Assembly: GCA_963971225.1 (NCBI GenBank)
Contig: OZ020269.1
Span: 19,590,921 to 19,654,920 of the forward strand
Source: Melieria omissa
Lineage: Eukaryota > Arthropoda > Insecta > Diptera > Ulidiidae
DNA length: 64,000 nt
Direction of reading: 5' to 3'
Of this stretch, positions 12,061 through 24,215 are shown piece by piece. The notes below the pieces were generated by a model. The model saw only the letters and a list, made by a program, of their open reading frames with translations. It had not been told where the DNA came from and did no database searches. Made by a program: the position numbers and the translations under genes. Each line of letters opens with the position of its first letter. Positions within the stretch are counted from its first letter, which is position 1.

Positions 12061-13140
12061 TCGGTGCACTAAATTAAAAACAAAAAAAGGAATACAACAA
12101 TTTTCTGCTTTGCATTACGCCTCGTCTGACTGCGCGTACACGTGTGTGTCTGTGGCTACGTTTGCAACTGTGTCTGTGTTTGTGTTTGCATTTGTGTCCA
12201 TGGATTAACGCGTTTTCTTGTGACAAAGCAAAGCATTCTGCAAAAACCCAAATCAAACTTGCCATCGAGGTATTTAACGTGCACTGCATTCAATGTGGAA
12301 TGAGTGGGAAGTGAAACACACCCAATAAAAAAAACACACACGCACACAATTGTCACCTTCGCAGTACCCTTGTCGCATTTTTATGTACAATTGCTTGTGC
12401 CTAAAAATTGAGTTCATAAAAAATGCGATGGGCATTCACGTGGACACTACCAAAATTTTACGTTTTCATCTGAATTATGCAATTTTTTCCAATTCACCTT
12501 CGGCTGAATGCTTATCACGCAATTCACGCAGTTGGCTTGTGCCATAATTAATCAAATAAATAACACATGTCTATAGACATCAACAAAATTGTGTTATTTG
12601 AGTGATAACTTGCGCAGCAGTAACAGTGCACCGTCTCCCATAAACTTAACCATTAAGGGTTTTATTGTTTATCAATGGAAACAATTTCGTGCAAAACAGT
12701 TAAATACTCAGAATTGCTCGCTAAATTCTCTGTTTTCAAGTCTTATTTAGGTACAAATTTAATGCGAATAACTGCAATAACTCTTAAAAGAATATCTGGT
12801 ATCGTAAAAGATCAAATAAGGATGGCCAGTTAGTAACGTCTAACTACCAACCCATTTAATTCCTTCAAAACATCTGCATGACTGCATTTACTTATTTAAA
12901 TACTCAGTACAGTGAGTACTTAGATAATGATTGATTACTCGCTAAACAGCTGAGCTAAAGTCAAAAGATCGCCTTTTTTTACAGCTACTTATATGTATGT
13001 GAAACAAAAGCTTTAACTGCTTTACGCTCATTAACGATTAGACATAACTACAGTCAACTGCTTATATTAATAACATTTCAAGCAGTAAAGTACAGTAAAG
13101 AGTGCATGTGTTGCTCGGGGAGAAATCACATTTTTATTTC
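12061..13140. other. Non-coding sequence, no gene
   Basis: A GTGTCTGTG/GTTTGTG-rich stretch at 12140-12200 precedes plain AT-rich DNA. Nothing else recognised. Confidence 0.3.
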
Positions 13141-14225
13141 ATTTATTTATTTCATTTATACAACTAAAGTATTGTTATTGTTTTCAAATTGATTTGAAAG
13201 TAGTTTTATTTTATTTGGAATAACTTGAAAATGTTTGAATTAATTTGGATCCCTTTTTTGACATTTTTTAAATATTTGAATTAATTTGAATTAATTTTTA
13301 TTTGGAGTTTCTTACAAAAAGTTTAATTAATTTGGGTTCATTTTTCTGAGATTTTATTTTAATTATTTAAACTTATTTGGATTTGGATTTGGATAATTTG
13401 GAGTTTCTTGAAAACATTTGAATAAATTGAATCCAATTGTAAAGTTTTAAATGCATTTGGTTCTTCTCTTGGGATCTTTTTTATTTTGAGTTACGTGAAA
13501 ATATTTGAATTAAATTGGTTCACTTCATTTAGAATAACTTGAAAATTGTTGAATTAATTTGGATCCCTTTGTTTTTAAGTATTTGAATCAATTTGAATTC
13601 AATTTTTTTTTGGAATGACTTAAAAATATTTAAATTAGTTTGGGTTAATTTTTCTGAGTCTTTTAAATTATTTGAATTAAATTGGATCAGTTTAATTTGG
13701 AGTTTCTTGGAAATATTTGAATAAAAAAATTAATTCAAATAAATATTTGAATAAATCCAATTTTTTACAGTTTCTTAAAGGTATTTAAATTAATTTTTTT
13801 CTTTAGAGCTTTTTTCAATATTTGGATCTTTTTTATTTCGAGTTACGTGAAAATATTTAAATTAAATTGGTTCAACTTTATTTGGAGTTTCTTGAAAGTA
13901 TTTGAACTAATTTGGTTAAACTTTTTTAATTTTTATTTTAAATATTTGAATTAATTTTAATTCATTTTATTTGAAGTTACTTGAAAATATTTAAACTAAC
14001 TTGTATCCATTTCATTTGAAGTTTCTAAAAAGTATTTGAATTAAATTGGTTCGTTTTTTTAAATATTTGTATTAATTTTGATCCATTTTATTTGGCGTAA
14101 ATTGAAAATATTTGAATTAATTTGGATATTTTTCGAAGTTTTTTTTTGAAAATATTTTAATTGAATTTCATTATTTGGATTTATTTTATTTAGTTTTTTT
14201 AATATTTGAATTAATTATTAATGAA
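13141..14225. repeat. Degenerate minisatellite, unit about 50 bp
   Basis: Roughly 20 diverged copies of a unit with the consensus order GAAAATATTTGAATTAATTT, then GGATCCATTT, then TATTTGGAGTTTCTT. Copies vary from about 45 to 65 bp. The array ends just before the LINE remnant at 14253. Confidence 0.7.
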
Positions 14226-14252
14226 GGAACCAAAAATTGGATTAATTATAAT

Positions 14253-15064
14253 TATATTGAAGCTATTAGGCATTGCGACCAGTGTAGATCTTTTGTGCAA
14301 GCCTGGTTCTAAGTTGAGGCTTTTTATTAGTTTAAGCACTCTAGGGTTGTAAATTCCAGATCGTTTCCGGGGCTATGGTGATAGCCCCTAGCTGGAGTAC
14401 AGGACAATCACAGAAAACGTGCATGGAGGTTTCTGTTTCTTGATTGCATTTCTTGCAGACATCCGAAGAGGAAATTCCCATTTTACTGAGATGATACCTT
14501 AGTGAGCAATGTCCAGTTAGGTGTCCAATGAGGATGCGGAGGTCCTCCTTTTTTAGCATGAGAAGTTTTCTAGATACTCCTCTGTCTGGGGCTATAAACC
14601 GCATTGCCTGGCGTTGTCCCGTGCTGTTGGTCCATTGTCCGGCAAAGTTTAGGTCTACCCATTTCCTTAGCCACTGTTGTGTATGTCCTTTTGATAGTCC
14701 ACAGAATGGTTCACCACCAGTGGGCGCGCCTCCTTTGACAAGGCGTTCGCTGTTTTGTTGCCTTCGTGACCCTCGTGTCCTGATCCAGTGTAGCTCTATT
14801 GAGTTACGACCTCCCAGTTCATTTAGGAGAGCACGGCAATCCTTAACGAGTCTTGAGGAGGCCGCATAGGCTTCTAGAGCCTTTAGAGCCGCTTGACTGT
14901 CGAATAATATATATACTTGTGCACCAGATGTTTTCCTGCGTAGGCATTCTCTGGCGCATGCCTCAATGGCATGGACTTCAGCCTGGAATATGGTAGCTAG
15001 CTTCCCCATAGGGAAGGATTTGTAAAATCTTGGGTCATATACTATGGCAAAGATTTCAGCCTAG
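14253..15064 (-). pseudogene. LINE remnant: RNase H domain and C-terminus
   Basis: Minus-strand frame 15009-14341 (222 codons), with in-frame homology extending upstream to about 15060 (IFAIVYDPRFYKSF). The RNase H signatures FQAEVHAIEACARE (catalytic Glu) and ILFDSQAALKAL (catalytic Asp) are clear. The following HWIRTRGSRRQQNSERLVK replaces the usual WVPGH-x-GN-x-x-AD-x-LA motif, so a frameshift pair or decay has destroyed that part. Further on, LIGHLTGHCSLRYHLSKMG and CKKCNQETETSMHVFCDC are the typical C-terminal thumb and zinc knuckle of a jockey- or I-like non-LTR element. Reverse transcriptase and endonuclease are missing: a 5'-truncated, dead copy. Confidence 0.8.
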
Positions 15065-15755
15065 AAGACTGTGGAACGTGTGTGCAACGAAAACAATTTA
15101 AAATAAATTGTCCTAAATACAATTGTTTACCACTTAAGAAGTGACAAAAGTCAGCATTCAGTGCCAAAAAAGGAAAAATTTGCCGGTCTGCTCGCATCGT
15201 ATTTTATGTGTCTGTGTGTGTGTGCGTTTCTTCAGCTTATCGCGTTGCACAAATAAATCATAAAAATATTTTAAACTTTTATAAACAATAAAAAGTCAAA
15301 ACAAAAGCTACTTCAGACAAATGATAGGGTAAAGTAGATTGCGATAATTAAGCGTGAAATAGTTGTACAAGCTTGCGACAAGTTCCCATATATCTGCATG
15401 CAGAGTGACGGAATGTGCTTGGCATAACGTGACGAGTGTCAGTCAAAGAGGAAGAAGAAGAGAAAAAAGAAGAGCGTGTTTATTGAAAAGGGAATTGCTT
15501 TGATCAATTCATAAATATTAATGGTTTTTCTTAAAAAAAAGGGCTTTAGAACTCATGAATGTGAAAAGTGGTTGTTCGAATATTATTCAAATTCAAATTA
15601 AATTCACATATTCGAATATTATTCAATATTATTCAAATGTGTTTTACTCGAAATTGTGTTTCATTTCCCGCTCATTTTTAATTTAAAACATTCATGTTTT
15701 GATGTTCAAATGTAAAATTAAAAATACTTAAATAGGATTTGAGAAAATCTGTTGT
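15065..15755. other. AT-rich sequence, no gene
   Basis: Includes TGTGTCTGTGTGTGTG at 15208 and a run of ATTCGAATATTATTCAA repeats at 15576-15640. No gene seen. Confidence 0.3.
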
Positions 15756-15935
15756 ATGTTCTTCAAACTGTCGCCATCAACTGCCATCAACTACACAACA
15801 ATGCGTCACCAAATGTACGTCGTCGAATTTCCATACAACAAATGCCGAAATTTAGCTGCTGGCATTGGCGCTTTGGTGGGCATCGTTGGCAGTGTTTGTT
15901 TGCTAACTGCCGGTGCCAGAAATCTGTTGGAGTAA
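15756..15935 (+). CDS. Candidate small exon or 59-residue membrane peptide
   Basis: A 59-codon frame starts at ATG 15756 and would stop at 15933-15935 if unspliced. Its composition is strikingly protein-like in AT-rich surroundings. It begins MFFKLSPSTAINYTT, continues MRHQMYVVEFPYNKCRN, and then has a glycine-rich hydrophobic segment LAAGIGALVGIVGSVCLLTA (residues 33-52) like a transmembrane helix. A perfect donor core GTAAGTG overlaps the stop (TTGGA|GTAAGTG, exon end 15931), so it may be a first coding exon whose partner lies downstream. The two leftover bases would fit the exon at 48325, but also many others. No good acceptor precedes it, so the ATG is taken as the start. I do not recognise the product. 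It could still be chance. Confidence 0.35.
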   Translation: MFFKLSPSTAINYTTMRHQMYVVEFPYNKCRNLAAGIGALVGIVGSVCLLTAGARNLLE

Positions 15936-16229
15936 GTGAATCGAAGAAGATAGTTTTTCTTCTGTTTTACATATCTTTTTATTTAAAAAAATTTTTTTTT
16001 AATAATTTTATTTTTTATAAAACATAATTTTTTTTAATTTCAAAATTTTTCTATTTTAAATTTCATGCATTCCCACTAAGTGTTTAGTTAGTAGTTTAGT
16101 TTAAAACTTCTTTGGGTCTACAAAACTTTGTAGAATAGAACGAAAATTTGTCCGTTCAAAACTTTTTTAACGACTTTCAAATAAGTGTTGAAACAGTTAT
16201 AAATGTCGTTAAGCTTTTATAGAAATTTT

Positions 16230-17960
16230 GTGATTCAAAACTTTTGAAAAAAACGCAATTTGTTTTTAATTGTTTTTCAACTATTTTTTTTATATAGTTC
16301 AAGACTTTTGCAAAAACGCAAGTTATTTTCATTTGAACTGTTGAGAAAGTGTACTTCCTCTTTAAAAATGCACTTTTACATTCACAATTTTAGTGTTCAA
16401 AAAGTTAAAAACTTTTCAAAAATGCATCACTTGATACAATTTTTTTTTTGCAAAAATGCAAATTGTTTTCATAGCAACCAAGTAATCAGAAAGTTACTAA
16501 AGTTACTAAGTCTAAAAATGAAAATTGTTTTCATTCTGAGTGTTCAGAAAGTTAAAATCTCTCCAAAAATGTATCACAAACACTTTTTAATTCATAGCTT
16601 TTATTTCAACTTAGTGTTCAGAAAGTTAAAAACTTCATAAATACATCACAAACACTGTTTTATTCACAATTATGACAAAATATGCAAATTGTTTTCATTC
16701 CAACTAAGTAATCAGAAAGTTACTTAAAGTTAGCCTTCAAAAATAGATCAACACTTTTCCAAAAACGCAAATTGTTTTCATTTAAAGTGTTCAGAAAGTC
16801 TAAAACTCTCCAAAAATGTATCCCAACCACTTTTTAATTCGTAGCTTTTATTCTAATTAAGTGTTCAGAAAGTTAAAAACTTATCACAAATACATCACAA
16901 ACACTGTTTTGTTCACAATTTTGACAAAATATGCAAATTGTTTTCATTCCAACTAAGTAATCAGAAAGTTACTTAAAGTTAGCCTTCAAAAATAGATCAA
17001 CACTTTTCCAAAAACGCAAATTGTTTTCATTTAAAGTAAGTAATCAGAAAGTTAAAAACTCTTCAAAAATGTATCGCAAACTCTTTTTAATTCATAACTT
17101 GTATTCCAACTAAGTCTTCAGAAGGTTAAAAATTCTGAAAAAATACGTCGCGAACACTGTTTTATTCACAATTTTGACAAAAAAGTAAATTGTTTTCATT
17201 CCAACTAAGTGATCAGAAAGTTACTAAAAGTTAGTCTTCAAAAATAGATCAAAACTTTTCCAAAAATTAAAATGGTTTTCATTTCAAACAATTGTTCAGA
17301 AAGTAGAAAACTCTTCAAAAATACTTCACAAACACTGTTTGATTCAAAATTTTGAAAAAAAGCAAATTGTTTTCATTTTAACAAAGTAACAGAAAATACT
17401 AAAAGTTAGTCTTCACAAATAGATCAAAACTTTGGCAAAAATTCAAATTGTTTTCATTTCAAACAACTGTTCAGAAATTTAAAAACTCTTCAAAAATACA
17501 TCACAAACACTTTTTGATTCACAATTTTGGCAAAAAAGCAAAGTTGCAAAAAAGAAAGTTAGTCTTCAAAAATAGATCAAAACTTTTTCAAAAACGAAAA
17601 TTGTTTTCATTCTAAGTGTTCTGAAAGTTAGAAACTCTTCAAAAATGCACGACAAACACTTTTTAATTCATAACTTTGGCAAAAATTAAAATTTTTTTCA
17701 TTGCAATCAACTGTTCAAAAAGTAGAAAACTCTTCAAAAATACTTCACAAACACTGTTTGATTCACAATCTGGAAAAAAAAAAAAAATAGTTTTTATTTT
17801 TATAAATTAACAGAAAATACTAAATGTTAGTCTTCACAAATTTATCACAAGTTTTTCAAAAACCAATATTTTTTCTATTCTAAGTGTTCTGAAAGTTAGA
17901 AACTCTTCAAAAATGCACCACAAACTCTTTTTAATTCATAACTTTGGCAAAAATCAAAAT
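16230..17960. repeat. Degenerate tandem array, unit about 100-130 bp
   Basis: About 15 diverged copies of a passage built from GCAAATTGTTTTCATTCC, then AACTAAGTGTTCAGAAAGTT, then ACTCTTCAAAAATGCATCAC, then AAACACTTTTTAATTCA. Copies at 16610-16790 and 16855-17040 are the most alike, suggesting local amplification. No protein; the frame at 16260-16640 is an effect of the repeat. Confidence 0.75.
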
Positions 17961-18730
17961 TGTTTTTACTTTGATGTTACCAGTTGGGATCCGGAAGTAA
18001 CTATGTATTTAAGTTTTAAAAATTAGATCAAAACTATTATGTCAAAATATGAAACTACAATTAACAACAAAATTACTCAAATTTTTATGCTATCTATTTG
18101 AATTTTTCCTGTTGCACAATCGCAATGCACCACTGTGCAAATATGTCAATCTACTGCCGGCAATGGCGTTGATTGCAAATCCACTCACAATCAAACCAGA
18201 GACCGACAAATTGTAGCAACAGTAGAAATGTGTTGCCAATGTGTTGCAAACATGGCATATTACGAATATATTTAGCCAATTTATGCTGATGTTTATATTG
18301 TAATTGTTGTTGCAATATGTTAGTTATTTGCTGACTAAGTGAAGCTGCAATGTTCAACCGCCGTATTGGCATTCTTTCTTCTCACCGATGATATGCACAT
18401 ATTTGTATTACGTTGTTGTTGTTGTTATGCATGTTACATAATAACATAATTTCTTGTTGGTGAATTATTTTCGCTATTATCTCAGTGCAATTAAATGCAA
18501 TGCAATAGCCACAACAAAACAACATAAAAGCCACAAAGCGAAATGGCGAACATGACAAAAACGGCGAAAACACTTGTGTCCACCAATAATCACAAACCAA
18601 TCACGTACGAGTACCTGCACGCGAAAGCCTTTCAGTTGAAGCGCGACGCCAGTCTGGTCACACATTTCTTCGACAGTCGGTTGGCCGGTCGGTTGGTCGG
18701 TTGGTTGGCTGATTGGTCTGTTTCCAAATT
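17961..18730. other. Non-coding sequence, no gene
   Basis: (TTG)n runs near 18300 and 18412, and GGTCGGTTGGTCGGTTGG near 18685. Frames on both strands are shadows of low-complexity sequence. Confidence 0.3.
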
Positions 18731-19060
18731 ATGAAAGACGCAATTTTAAGGCTTCCGCCATTAAGCCGCCGCTGTCATTTTCGTATGCGTCGATCAGCGT
18801 TGAGCCGCGCAGCCATTATTGGAGCTGCCGACGGTCATCAGCCAAGCGGCCGAAGTGGGCAGCGTGTCGCATTGGTGGTTTTATTACTTTGACGTTAGAT
18901 AACACGCGGCGACTGGCGTAAACGGTCGAGTGAATTTGCAATTAAATTGCAATCGTTTAACGCTCGGCGCAGACGTGCAAGTGGCCAGCACTCAACAAAT
19001 ACAACAAATGCTGCCGCGTGCATTATTAATGCGATTTAAGGCAAATCGATTTGACATCAG
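18731..19060. other. GC-richer block, unassigned
   Basis: Higher GC than its flanks with several CGGCGG/GCCGCC words and no open frame. Possible enhancer or conserved non-coding element; composition is the only evidence. Confidence 0.25.
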
Positions 19061-19146
19061 ACAACTTAACACCGACGACCACTAAATTTGTCGCTTATCT
19101 ATTTTAGTCGAACGCATAGTTTTTCAGTCAATTAGTCAAAGAACAA

Positions 19147-19533
19147 CAACAACAATTTAACAAAAGCGTAACGTTTACGCATTCCTGTGTTCAAAATTAT
19201 GATTTTTTAATTTTTATTTAATAATTTTTATTAAAAAAATTAGTAAATATTAAATAAAAACACACAATTTACATAAATCGATGACAATAAACCTATCAAA
19301 TTTCCATCAACAAGTTGTCATCGAACGCACATTTGTTTATGCCAATTAGACAAACAACAACAATTTAACAAAAGCGTAATGTTTACGCATTCCTGTGTTC
19401 AAAATTATGATTTTTTTAATTTTTATTTAATAATTTTTATTTAAAAAAAATTAGTAAAAATCAACTAAAAACACACAATTTCCAAAATTAGATGACAATA
19501 AATCTTTCAAATTTCCATCAACAAGTTGCCATC
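19147..19533. repeat. Two-copy tandem duplication, period 208 bp
   Basis: CAACAACAATTT starts at 19147 and again at 19355. The copies stay collinear through GCGTAACGTTTACGC, CATTCCTGTGTTCAAAATTA and TTTCCATCAACAAGTTG. Differences are scattered substitutions and small T-run indels, so this is a fairly recent duplication. Confidence 0.85.
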
Positions 19534-20553
19534 TTTTTAGCATAAAATTATGACACGAATTGTACTCAGGGTTTAATTGCCTCCCAGCATTTTGACTTTG
19601 TCGGTGCCTGTTCGTTTTTGGTCTGCAACCAAACCTCATTGAACATTTTGATTTGTTCAACTGCTCACAAATATGGCAACGTGGTGTGCGTGGACAAGAA
19701 GAAAAATCACTACAAAAAAAAACCGTACGTCAACTGTGAAATGCCAAACATTAGAACGGAAGTAGCGTGTAGCACATTTTACGCAGCGGCATTATGACGA
19801 ATGGCAGACGGCGCGCTGGTATGGCTTTGCCATAAACGTGTGGAAAATGTGCATAAAACATAATGAAAATGAGTAAATCAGAAAAACAGAATCGCAAACG
19901 TACTTAATACACTGTTAAAATTGTATGCCTAATGCAGTAATAAAAATAATATAAATAATAAAATTCGTCTGATGATTGCAGTGAATGAAATTGAAAATAT
20001 CAAAACTAAATGAAATGTATTAAATTTTTAATTTTCATTTCACTCAGTGCATCATAACTTTGTCATTTTTCCTTCAATTCTACTGATGTTAGGCTTAATA
20101 TTTGCTCAAATAATATATCTTTCATCTTAGATTTTAAAATCAGAGGAGATCATTTATTTTATCTATAAAAAAAGTATTAAGTAAAAGTATTATTAGTAAG
20201 TAATTGGTCGAAAACTTCACTTTTTTACAACCTCTATCGTCAGTAACTTCGCCAGATCTCATCTGAGTTGGACAATATATATATCGTTGGAAAGGCCAGT
20301 AAATTACCTTCTGAACAACGTGTTAGTCGGATGGTTGGTTTACGAGATAAGTGCTCATAACTGAAATAAGAGGGGAAAACGAGTTTTTCGAATATTTTTC
20401 GAAAACGTTTCTTAAGTAAATTTTTGGATTTGAAGTTTCGTGTTCAGCAGCCGAAGATTAGTCTTAAAAATACTTTTGTTTGTAGCAGCATGCGATGGGT
20501 TTTTTTGTCGAGTAGTAATTTTTTTTTTTTTTAATTTTAGTCTTTTTAAATAT
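19534..20553. other. Non-coding sequence, no gene
   Basis: A passage at 20200-20480 looks like decayed transposon DNA, but I find no terminal repeats. Confidence 0.3.
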
Positions 20554-20555
20554 TA

Positions 20556-21298
20556 TCAGGTGTACAACTTTGCTTCCGCCGTTTTCCGATAGGTGGCTGT
20601 ACCGGCTGAGGCTGGTTGAAATACATAGATGGTAATGCCTTTAAAGTGAGTGTGGACAGTGCCTAACGAATTGTCATCGCCGTTTCAGTGACAGTTGTTC
20701 TTGTTTTCGTATTATTCACGCTCGAAAATGTCCGTTTATGTGCCCAATTCTCGCCATTTGCGGGAAGTTTTACTTTTCTGTTACAATTCGAAAAAAAATG
20801 CAGCTGAAGCGCATCGAATGCTCTCAGAAACTTACGGTGATGCTGCTCTGAGTGAAAGAACGTGTCGGGAGTGGTTTCAACGTTTTAAAAATGGTGATTT
20901 CGACATGACAAAGTCATCCTCCAACACGACAATGCTCGGCCTCAGGTCGCAAAAGTGGTCAAAAAGTACCTGGAAACGCTGAAATGGGAAGTCTTGCCCC
21001 ACCCGCCGTATTCCCCAGATGTCGCCCCTTCTGACTTCCACCTATTCCGTTCGATGGCACACGGCCTGGCAGATCAACATTTTCAATCCTTCGAAGAATT
21101 GGAAAAACGGATTGCTTCATGGATAGCGTCAAAAGAGGACTCCTTTTTTCGAGCCGGGATCCGAAAATTGCCGGAAAGATGGGAGAAAGTTGTCGCTAGC
21201 GACGGACAATACTTTGAATAATACATCTGTAAGCACTTTTTCGCAATAAAGCTTTTAATTTTGGAAAAAAAACGGCGGAAGCAAAGTTGTACACCTGA
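20556..21298 (+). mobile_element. Mariner (DD34D) element with internal deletion
   Basis: The 743-bp element has perfect 30-bp terminal inverted repeats beginning TCAGGTGTACAACTTTGCTT, flanked by TA on both sides (20554-20555 and 21299-21300). An intact mariner is about 1.3 kb, so roughly 0.5 kb is missing. The N-terminal helix-turn-helix region begins at ATG 20728 (RHLREVLLFCYNSKKNAAEA). The sequence jumps near 20908-20913 into the C-terminal half in a different frame. That half (20913-21221) contains VILQHDNARPQ and YSPDVAPSDFHLF, which carry the second and third catalytic aspartates with 34 residues between them. The first aspartate lies in the deleted part. The element is dead for self-mobilisation but keeps both ends, so a related transposase could act on it. 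Confidence 0.93.
20728..21221 (+). pseudogene. Deleted mariner transposase gene
   Basis: N-terminal fragment from 20728 to about 20908, then C-terminal fragment 20913-21221, out of frame by two bases across the deletion. The product is non-functional because the first catalytic Asp is missing and the frame is broken. The C-terminus PERWEKVVASDGQYFE is typical of mariner transposases. Confidence 0.9.
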
Positions 21299-21300
21299 TA

Positions 21301-22640
21301 TAATACAAATTTTTCTTACATAAATAAACAATTTTACTATGGAATAAAAACTATCGTAATTTTTTTTATTGTTTTTTTTTTGTATTTATATATTTACTTT
21401 TTTGTAATTAATTTTTTTATTTTTGTTTATTTTTTTCTTTTTTTTTTGGTTTTATTTGATTTTTATGTAGTACAGTTTTAAATATTTAGAGTTTGTAAAC
21501 GTGAGTTCAAATCTAAGTAGTTAACCCAACCAAAAAACTTAGCCAATAATGAAAATTCAAACATTTTTTTTCAAAAATTTTCATTTTTATTAATTGGTTT
21601 CAAACATATTTATTTATATTTTTGGTTTTTTATGAATTTACTTATTTTTTTGTTTGCTTTTGTATTTTTTTGTTTGTTTTTTACATTTTGAAATAATTTT
21701 ATCATTTTTAAAACTGATCTTAGCTTTCAAAATTAAAAAATTTCCTTTTTCAAAAATTTTAGGTTTTTTTGTGGTTGTCAAACACATTTATTAATTTAAT
21801 TTTTTATATTTTATTTAGTAATCTTTTAATTTTTATTTACTTTTTATTTTTTGTTAATTGTTTCAAAATTTTATTTAGTTTTTTATGGTATATTTTTGAA
21901 ATATTTCATAGTTTCTAAAATTGAGTTAAAATTTAGTTAACCTAACCAAAAAGCTCAGCAAATAATGGAACTACAAAATTTTCTTTTTCAAAAATTTGCT
22001 TTTTGTATTGGATTTCAAACACATTCAAGTATTTTTTTTTTTTTATTTATTTATTTTTTTATTTTTTATTGTATTGTTTTTATTTCTCTCTTTTTGTTAA
22101 TTTTTTGTATAATTTTTTTTTGTATATTTTTTGTATTTTTTTATAATTTTTTTGTGGTATATTTTTAAATAATTTCATAATTAAAAAAACTGAGTTAAAA
22201 TAATGGAAATTCAAAAATGTATTAATTTATTTTTTTATTAATTTATTATTATTTTTTTCATTTATTATTATTCTTCTTCAAAATTTTACTATGTAAAAAG
22301 GTAGCTTAAAAAATTGTTATGTTCATCTGTTTTAAACTTTTTGTTTTATTTTAAACTTAAAAATACTTTTTATTTACTTCAACTGTTCAAATTATTTTAA
22401 AGATTAAAAATAAATGTGATTCTGAAAATCAAAGACGGCTCGAACGTTGAAAAAGTTACACGTTGCCATATGATAACAAAATAACGAAAGGGTTAAGCTG
22501 CCTTTAGACTGCAAGAGCAAAGTGGGGTTTGATTTTAAAACTATCCTCATATGCCCAGACAAAGAGTAATATTTACAGTAGTAAGACAGTTAATCATAAT
22601 CTCTCTCTCTCTCCTCAGTCAACTCCGAAAATAAGAAAGA
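21301..22640. other. T-rich low-complexity DNA
   Basis: Long T runs with two to three diverged copies of a passage including AACTTAGCCAATAATG / AAGCTCAGCAAATAATGGAA (21535 and 21950), about 415 bp apart. No gene; frames such as 21965-22168 are poly-Phe/Ile artefacts. Confidence 0.35.
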
Positions 22641-22644
22641 AGTT

Positions 22645-22835
22645 TTATTCTACTTACTTACTTAGTTGCTTTTCTACTTATTTGCCTTCTTACTTACTTG
22701 CTTACTTACTTGCTTACTTACTTACTTATTTGCTTACTTACTTCCTTCCTTGTCCACTTACTCACTTACTTACTTACTTACTTTCTCAGTAAGGAAGTAA
22801 GTAAGTAAGTACTTACTTACTTAATTTGTTTATAG
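22645..22835. repeat. (CTTA)n array with terminal palindrome
   Basis: About 135 bp of ACTT/GCTT tetranucleotides, followed by an inverted block centred between 22810 and 22811 where TAAGTAAGTAAGT meets ACTTACTTACTTA. The polarity switch allows a hairpin. Confidence 0.85.
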
Positions 22836-23879
22836 GTTTAAGTTACTCTAGTAACTTTGGTACCTAGTGACTTACTTTCTTACTTAAGTAACAGTTTTTC
22901 ACTATAATATAGATATTATTTTCTTTATATGCATTTTTTTTTTGCTTCAAATATTTAATATGTTTGAATGTATACAAAATTTATGACTCATTTGTAGAAT
23001 CGATTTCCCACAACTTTTTCCTTTCTAATATAATGAAACCATTAAAAAAAATATTGAAATGTGTTTCACAAAATTTAGAAAAAAAACTGCTAATAAAATT
23101 TCGCACCTGTACTTGTGGCATCTCGAAATCGCATATGGGCAGCTGAACTCAGGAAAAATTGTTCTCGCTGATTCTCTCGCTTTTTCTGTTCTGTTCCGTT
23201 CCGTTCGGTTCTCTGTGTGTTTTCCAATTACAAACATGACTGCCAATATTTATTTTAACTGTTAAGGTAACTTTTTATTGTGTGCTGCTCATTCGCCCAA
23301 CCGCTTTCATGCGTTTTCATTGAGTTCTTTGGCATTTCGTGCTCGAACGTTTTCAATGCTCATTTGTGCTGTCCGGTGCTTCCTGTGCCACAATTGTTAT
23401 TCGTACATTGAGCAGAACCGCTGCTTGACCTGGCTATCAACATTGGTTAAATATGTCCGAGGCAGGTTCGTAGGCAGCGAAGGGTTGTTGGAGTTTGGGT
23501 TATTCATTGTTGGGCGTTTTTCTTTGAGTCGAGAGTTTAAGTTTGGATATATAATAAATTAAGCCACGATGGAACTTTTTGGTTTAGTTTTTTGTTAATT
23601 CGATTGCAGACATTTGACAGAAATATAAGGAGAAATTATGTGATTAGAATTAGGATCGAAAGATCACCAAATACAGCATTCATTAATGGATGGAGTTTAA
23701 TTTTGAAAACTAAACCATGGAAATGAAATGTTCCATGCAATGAAATTTCGGGCTAGACAATCATGTGGAATACTCTCAAGTTTTGAAATCATCGTTTTAT
23801 CTGGGAACATAAAATTAGAATAAATGTTTTTCGTGGGTCATAAGACCTTAAAAATTATTTTGAGGAGAAAAATTTGTTG
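22836..23879. other. Non-coding sequence, no gene
   Basis: CTGTTCCGTTCCGTTCGGTTC near 23188 is a short pentamer-like repeat. The frames at 23059-23265 and 23278-23562 show no homology I recognise. Confidence 0.3.
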
Positions 23880-24215
23880 AGATCTATTATGCCAGTAGTC
23901 CGAAAGGGGCTAACACTTTCATTGCTCTGTTCTATAGTACATTTGGATTCATTCAAGTACATTCAAGTTTTTGTCTAACATGTTTTTCTAACGAATCGTG
24001 GAAGAAATATCCTTGGGTTCTCCTTTTTCCGACAACTTGGACGACCTCAGATCAGTCAAAAGACCTTTTACCTACAAAAATAATTGACTTGTGTAGTCAA
24101 TACGACTTGCAGTAAGTAAGATCACTATTTGCTTGTGGGCCCTTTTTGTGGCCTAATTGTGCCTTTCAGCCAGAGCAGTGCTCAGACAGTCACTTTGACC
24201 TAACCTAACCTAAGT
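23880..24215. mobile_element. Probable LINE 3' fragment, unclassified
   Basis: The stretch carries gene-like GC content with no intact frame and ends in TGACCTAACCTAACCTAAG, the ending seen on several LINE remnants here (8041, 55101, 63970). The family is not identified, and the call is tentative. Confidence 0.3.

Noticed and set aside
16260..16640. 126-codon plus frame
   Set aside because: Lies in the degenerate tandem array and repeats the same short peptide; not a gene.
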